NCBI GenBank assembly: GCA_021789565.1
Contig: JAJYJL010000040.1
Location: 1 to 16,648 of the forward strand
Direction of reading: 5' to 3'
Length of the DNA: 16,648 bases
From: Acidobacteriota bacterium
GTDB lineage: Bacteria > Acidobacteriota > Terriglobia > UBA7540
Positions within the stretch are counted from its first letter, which is position 1; every line of letters begins with the position of its first letter. Positions 14,663-16,648 of the stretch are shown piece by piece. Made by a program: the position numbers and the translations under genes. The notes under the pieces were generated by a model, which saw only the letters and a list, made by a program, of their open reading frames with translations, searched no databases and had not been told where the DNA came from.

Positions 14663-16015
14663 ATGAATTTGGGGAAACTGATAGCTGGAACCACCTCCGA
14701 GCGCCCGCAACTCACGAGCTGGCGCAAGCGGCTGATCATCATCGCGGCGGCTGTGATCACCATTGAAAGCTCGGCTCTGGCATACGTCATCCATCGCCGG
14801 TACCTTGCCGAGAGAACCCTCGCTCAACAGGGAGTCCTTGCAGCGAAAGAAGCTAAAGCGATCTCTGCCAGGCGTGAAGTCCGGCTGGTGAAGAAACTTC
14901 CCCCCAGGACCACCTTCAGCGATTTTCTTTCCAATAACGGGCTTGAGGCGAACACCATTCAGAAAATGGTTCAGGACACGCGCCCTATTTACAACCTGGC
15001 CAACGTCCGCGCCGGTAACCAGGTCACGCTGATTAGCTCGGAGCAGGGCGGGCTGAAGGAGATCGGTTACGAGATTGACCCCGAACACATGCTCTGGATT
15101 AGAAACCAGTCCACGGGCTTCGGGGCCAGCGTCACGAAAATACCGTTTGCCACCAAAGTAGCCGCAGTGTCGGGAACGGTGCACAGTTCGCTCTTCAACG
15201 CGATGGAAGACCAGGGCGAACAGGACCAGCTCACGCTCAATTTCGCTGGCATTTTTGCCTGGGACTTTGACTTCAACACGGACACCCAGAACGGGGACCA
15301 GTTCAAGGTGATTGTTCAAAAAAGATATTTGAACGGAAAGCTTGCAGGGTACGGAAAGATCCTGGCGGCCGAATATGACAGCGGCCGGCAGCATTATCAA
15401 GCCCTGCTGTTTCGCAACCCGGACGGTCAGCCCGCCTACTATGCCCCCGACGGTAAGGCCGTGAAGAAAGCCTTCCTGCGATCACCCTTGAGGTTTGCCG
15501 CGCCCATTACCTCCCGTTTCAGCTATCATCGTTTTCATCCCATCCTCAAGCGTTACCTGCCTCATCTTGGCATCGACTTTGGCGTGCCTGTGGGCACCAA
15601 GGTGCAAACGGTGGGCGACGGAACCGTGATTTTTGCCGGTTGGGACCGGGGCGGCGGACGCGAGGTCAAGATTCGTCACGCCATGGGATATGAGAGTTTC
15701 TACCTTCACCTGTCGCGCATCCTGGTCCACCCAGGACAGCGTGTTCACCAGGGGCAAACCATCGCGCTCAGCGGCCGCTCCGGCCTCGCGACGGGCCCGC
15801 ATCTCGATTTTCGGATCGAGCAGCATGGCAAATTCCGGAACTTCCTGGCGCTCAAACTTCCACCCGCCCGCTCGGTCTCCCGCAAAGACTGGCCGGAGTT
15901 TGAAAAACTGCGCGGCCGGATGCTCGATGAGCTCGCAAGCCTGCACGCCCACAAGGAAGGCGTGGAACAGGCCACTCTCCACGCACCGCGCCCGTCGCAA
16001 ACCAGAGATCGCTAA
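14663..16015 (+). CDS. M23 family peptidase, MepM/LytM-like, membrane anchored
   Basis: From the ATG at 14663 the protein has 450 residues; a TTG at 14627 would add 12 but lies in the promoter. An N-terminal membrane helix (about 24-42) anchors it, followed by a LysM/OapA-like region (about 70-165), a beta-rich linker and a LytM domain (about 275-405). Such enzymes cut peptidoglycan cross-links. The first zinc motif is intact (HLGIDF, H301 and D305), as is the H349 of YLHLS. The second motif is GPHLDF: H380 is kept, but the position of the second histidine of HxH is aspartate (D382). Loss of that zinc ligand could weaken or abolish activity, or the aspartate could replace it. The tail of about 45 residues is charged and not conserved in the family as I know it. 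It is convergent with the next gene. Confidence 0.88.
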   Translation: MNLGKLIAGTTSERPQLTSWRKRLIIIAAAVITIESSALAYVIHRRYLAERTLAQQGVLAAKEAKAISARREVRLVKKLPPRTTFSDFLSNNGLEANTIQKMVQDTRPIYNLANVRAGNQVTLISSEQGGLKEIGYEIDPEHMLWIRNQSTGFGASVTKIPFATKVAAVSGTVHSSLFNAMEDQGEQDQLTLNFAGIFAWDFDFNTDTQNGDQFKVIVQKRYLNGKLAGYGKILAAEYDSGRQHYQALLFRNPDGQPAYYAPDGKAVKKAFLRSPLRFAAPITSRFSYHRFHPILKRYLPHLGIDFGVPVGTKVQTVGDGTVIFAGWDRGGGREVKIRHAMGYESFYLHLSRILVHPGQRVHQGQTIALSGRSGLATGPHLDFRIEQHGKFRNFLALKLPPARSVSRKDWPEFEKLRGRMLDELASLHAHKEGVEQATLHAPRPSQTRDR

Positions 16016-16077
16016 CGGGAACCTGCGCGTCCACCACACCACCACAGTCACGGAAGTGAAAAAGTCTTCTTTGCCGC

Positions 16078-16648
16078 TTAATAGTTTGATTCGGTCCGCG
16101 CCAGGCCGGCCAACCGATAGTCAGGTCCAGGCGTAAAGGTTGGATGGTAGACGTTCATCTTTCCGCCCCCGAGCCTCAGAATAAAGGTGTGGTGTTCCGG
16201 TTCCATTTCGGGCCGTGCGGGGACTTCAAAGATGCGGTCGTCGATGAACTCCGGCCACGCATTCTGAATACGCTCACGGAAAAGCTTGAGGCTTGGTTTC
16301 TTTGTTTTGAGAAACTGCGCGGGATCGATGAATGAATAAGCTTTCTTATAGTCGTGCAGGTGTAGGGCCGCGATGAAGCTGTAGAGGAGGTAATCGTGGT
16401 TATGCGTATACTCCGTCCGGATCGGTATGTACGCGTCGTTCTTCCAGACGTAGGCGGTCGCCACCTGAAAACCTCGTTCAGTTTGTTGCTGTGAATCAGG
16501 AAACATCAGCAACCCGGGGTCCGCCTGTCCCGCCACAATCATCACGGGAACATTGCCCTCGCTGGCTTTCTTAAACTCGATGGACCCATAAGGGTACCCC
16601 GTATAGGAACTGGATTCAGACCGCCCGTCCCAAACCAGTGAAGCCTGA
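16078..16648 (-). CDS. C-terminal part of an unknown protein, cut by the window edge
   Basis: The minus-strand frame is open from the TAA at 16078 to the right edge, giving about 189 codons without a start that has a ribosome binding site; internal GTG and ATG codons near 16545 have none, so the true start lies outside. The visible part begins with a serine-, tyrosine- and glycine-rich stretch, continues with strand-like segments and ends with a region rich in aromatic residues (YLLYSFIAALHLHDYKKAY, then FRERIQNAWPEFIDD). The spacing of that last part recalls small NTF2-like domains, but this is weak. No signal peptide or catalytic motif can be judged. I do not recognise the family. Confidence 0.7.
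   Translation of the reverse strand, partial: QASLVWDGRSESSSYTGYPYGSIEFKKASEGNVPVMIVAGQADPGLLMFPDSQQQTERGFQVATAYVWKNDAYIPIRTEYTHNHDYLLYSFIAALHLHDYKKAYSFIDPAQFLKTKKPSLKLFRERIQNAWPEFIDDRIFEVPARPEMEPEHHTFILRLGGGKMNVYHPTFTPGPDYRLAGLARTESNY

Noticed and set aside
1..16648. CRISPR array, tRNA or rRNA genes, transposase or attachment-site repeats
   Set aside because: No regularly spaced repeats, cloverleaf sequences, rRNA motifs, transposase motifs or flanking direct repeats were seen.

Overview
The window is a GC-rich stretch of a bacterial chromosome made almost entirely of housekeeping and envelope genes. No insertion sequence, phage gene, tRNA, rRNA or CRISPR array is visible. The gene set (rimO, yacG, pgpA, cinA, thpR and ftsY beside WD40, NHL/IPT and M48 proteins, an Mla-type ATPase and many exported or membrane proteins) fits a Gram-negative soil bacterium, most likely an Acidobacteriota member. 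That placement is an inference from gene content and style; no marker search was possible.

Layout. A truncated minus-strand gene begins at base 27, with a strong ribosome binding site and a 23-bp palindrome just upstream. A plus-strand block follows from 333 to 10029. It holds a Nudix hydrolase (mutT-like) overlapping an exported WD40 protein, then rimO-yacG-pgpA-NHL/IPT protein with each start inside or touching the previous gene, then cinA, thpR, a membrane HD-GYP signalling protein and ftsY. A minus-strand M48 metalloprotease (10104-11561) faces ftsY. Divergent from it is an exported glycine-zipper protein (11900-12724). Convergent with that is a minus-strand pair, mobA-like then an Mla/Ttg2A-type ABC ATPase. 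Divergent from mobA is a plus-strand M23 peptidase (14663-16015), and a minus-strand gene cut by the right edge closes the window.

Themes. The plus block combines nucleotide-pool and damage functions (MutT, CinA), RNA and ribosome modification (ThpR, RimO), gyrase control (YacG), phospholipid synthesis (PgpA), membrane protein targeting (FtsY) and probable c-di-GMP turnover (HD-GYP). The right half is mostly envelope maintenance: M48 protease, M23 peptidase, lipid-transport ATPase and an exported glycine-zipper protein.

I found no convincing new multi-gene system. The points most worth a second look are the left-edge palindrome, the NHL/IPT protein wedged between pgpA and cinA, the HxD (not HxH) motif in the M23 peptidase, the atypical signature of the orphan Mla ATPase, the M48 protease with an extra C-terminal domain, a predicted leader hairpin at 11839-11874, and -10 elements that predict near-leaderless mRNAs for ftsY and the M23 gene.
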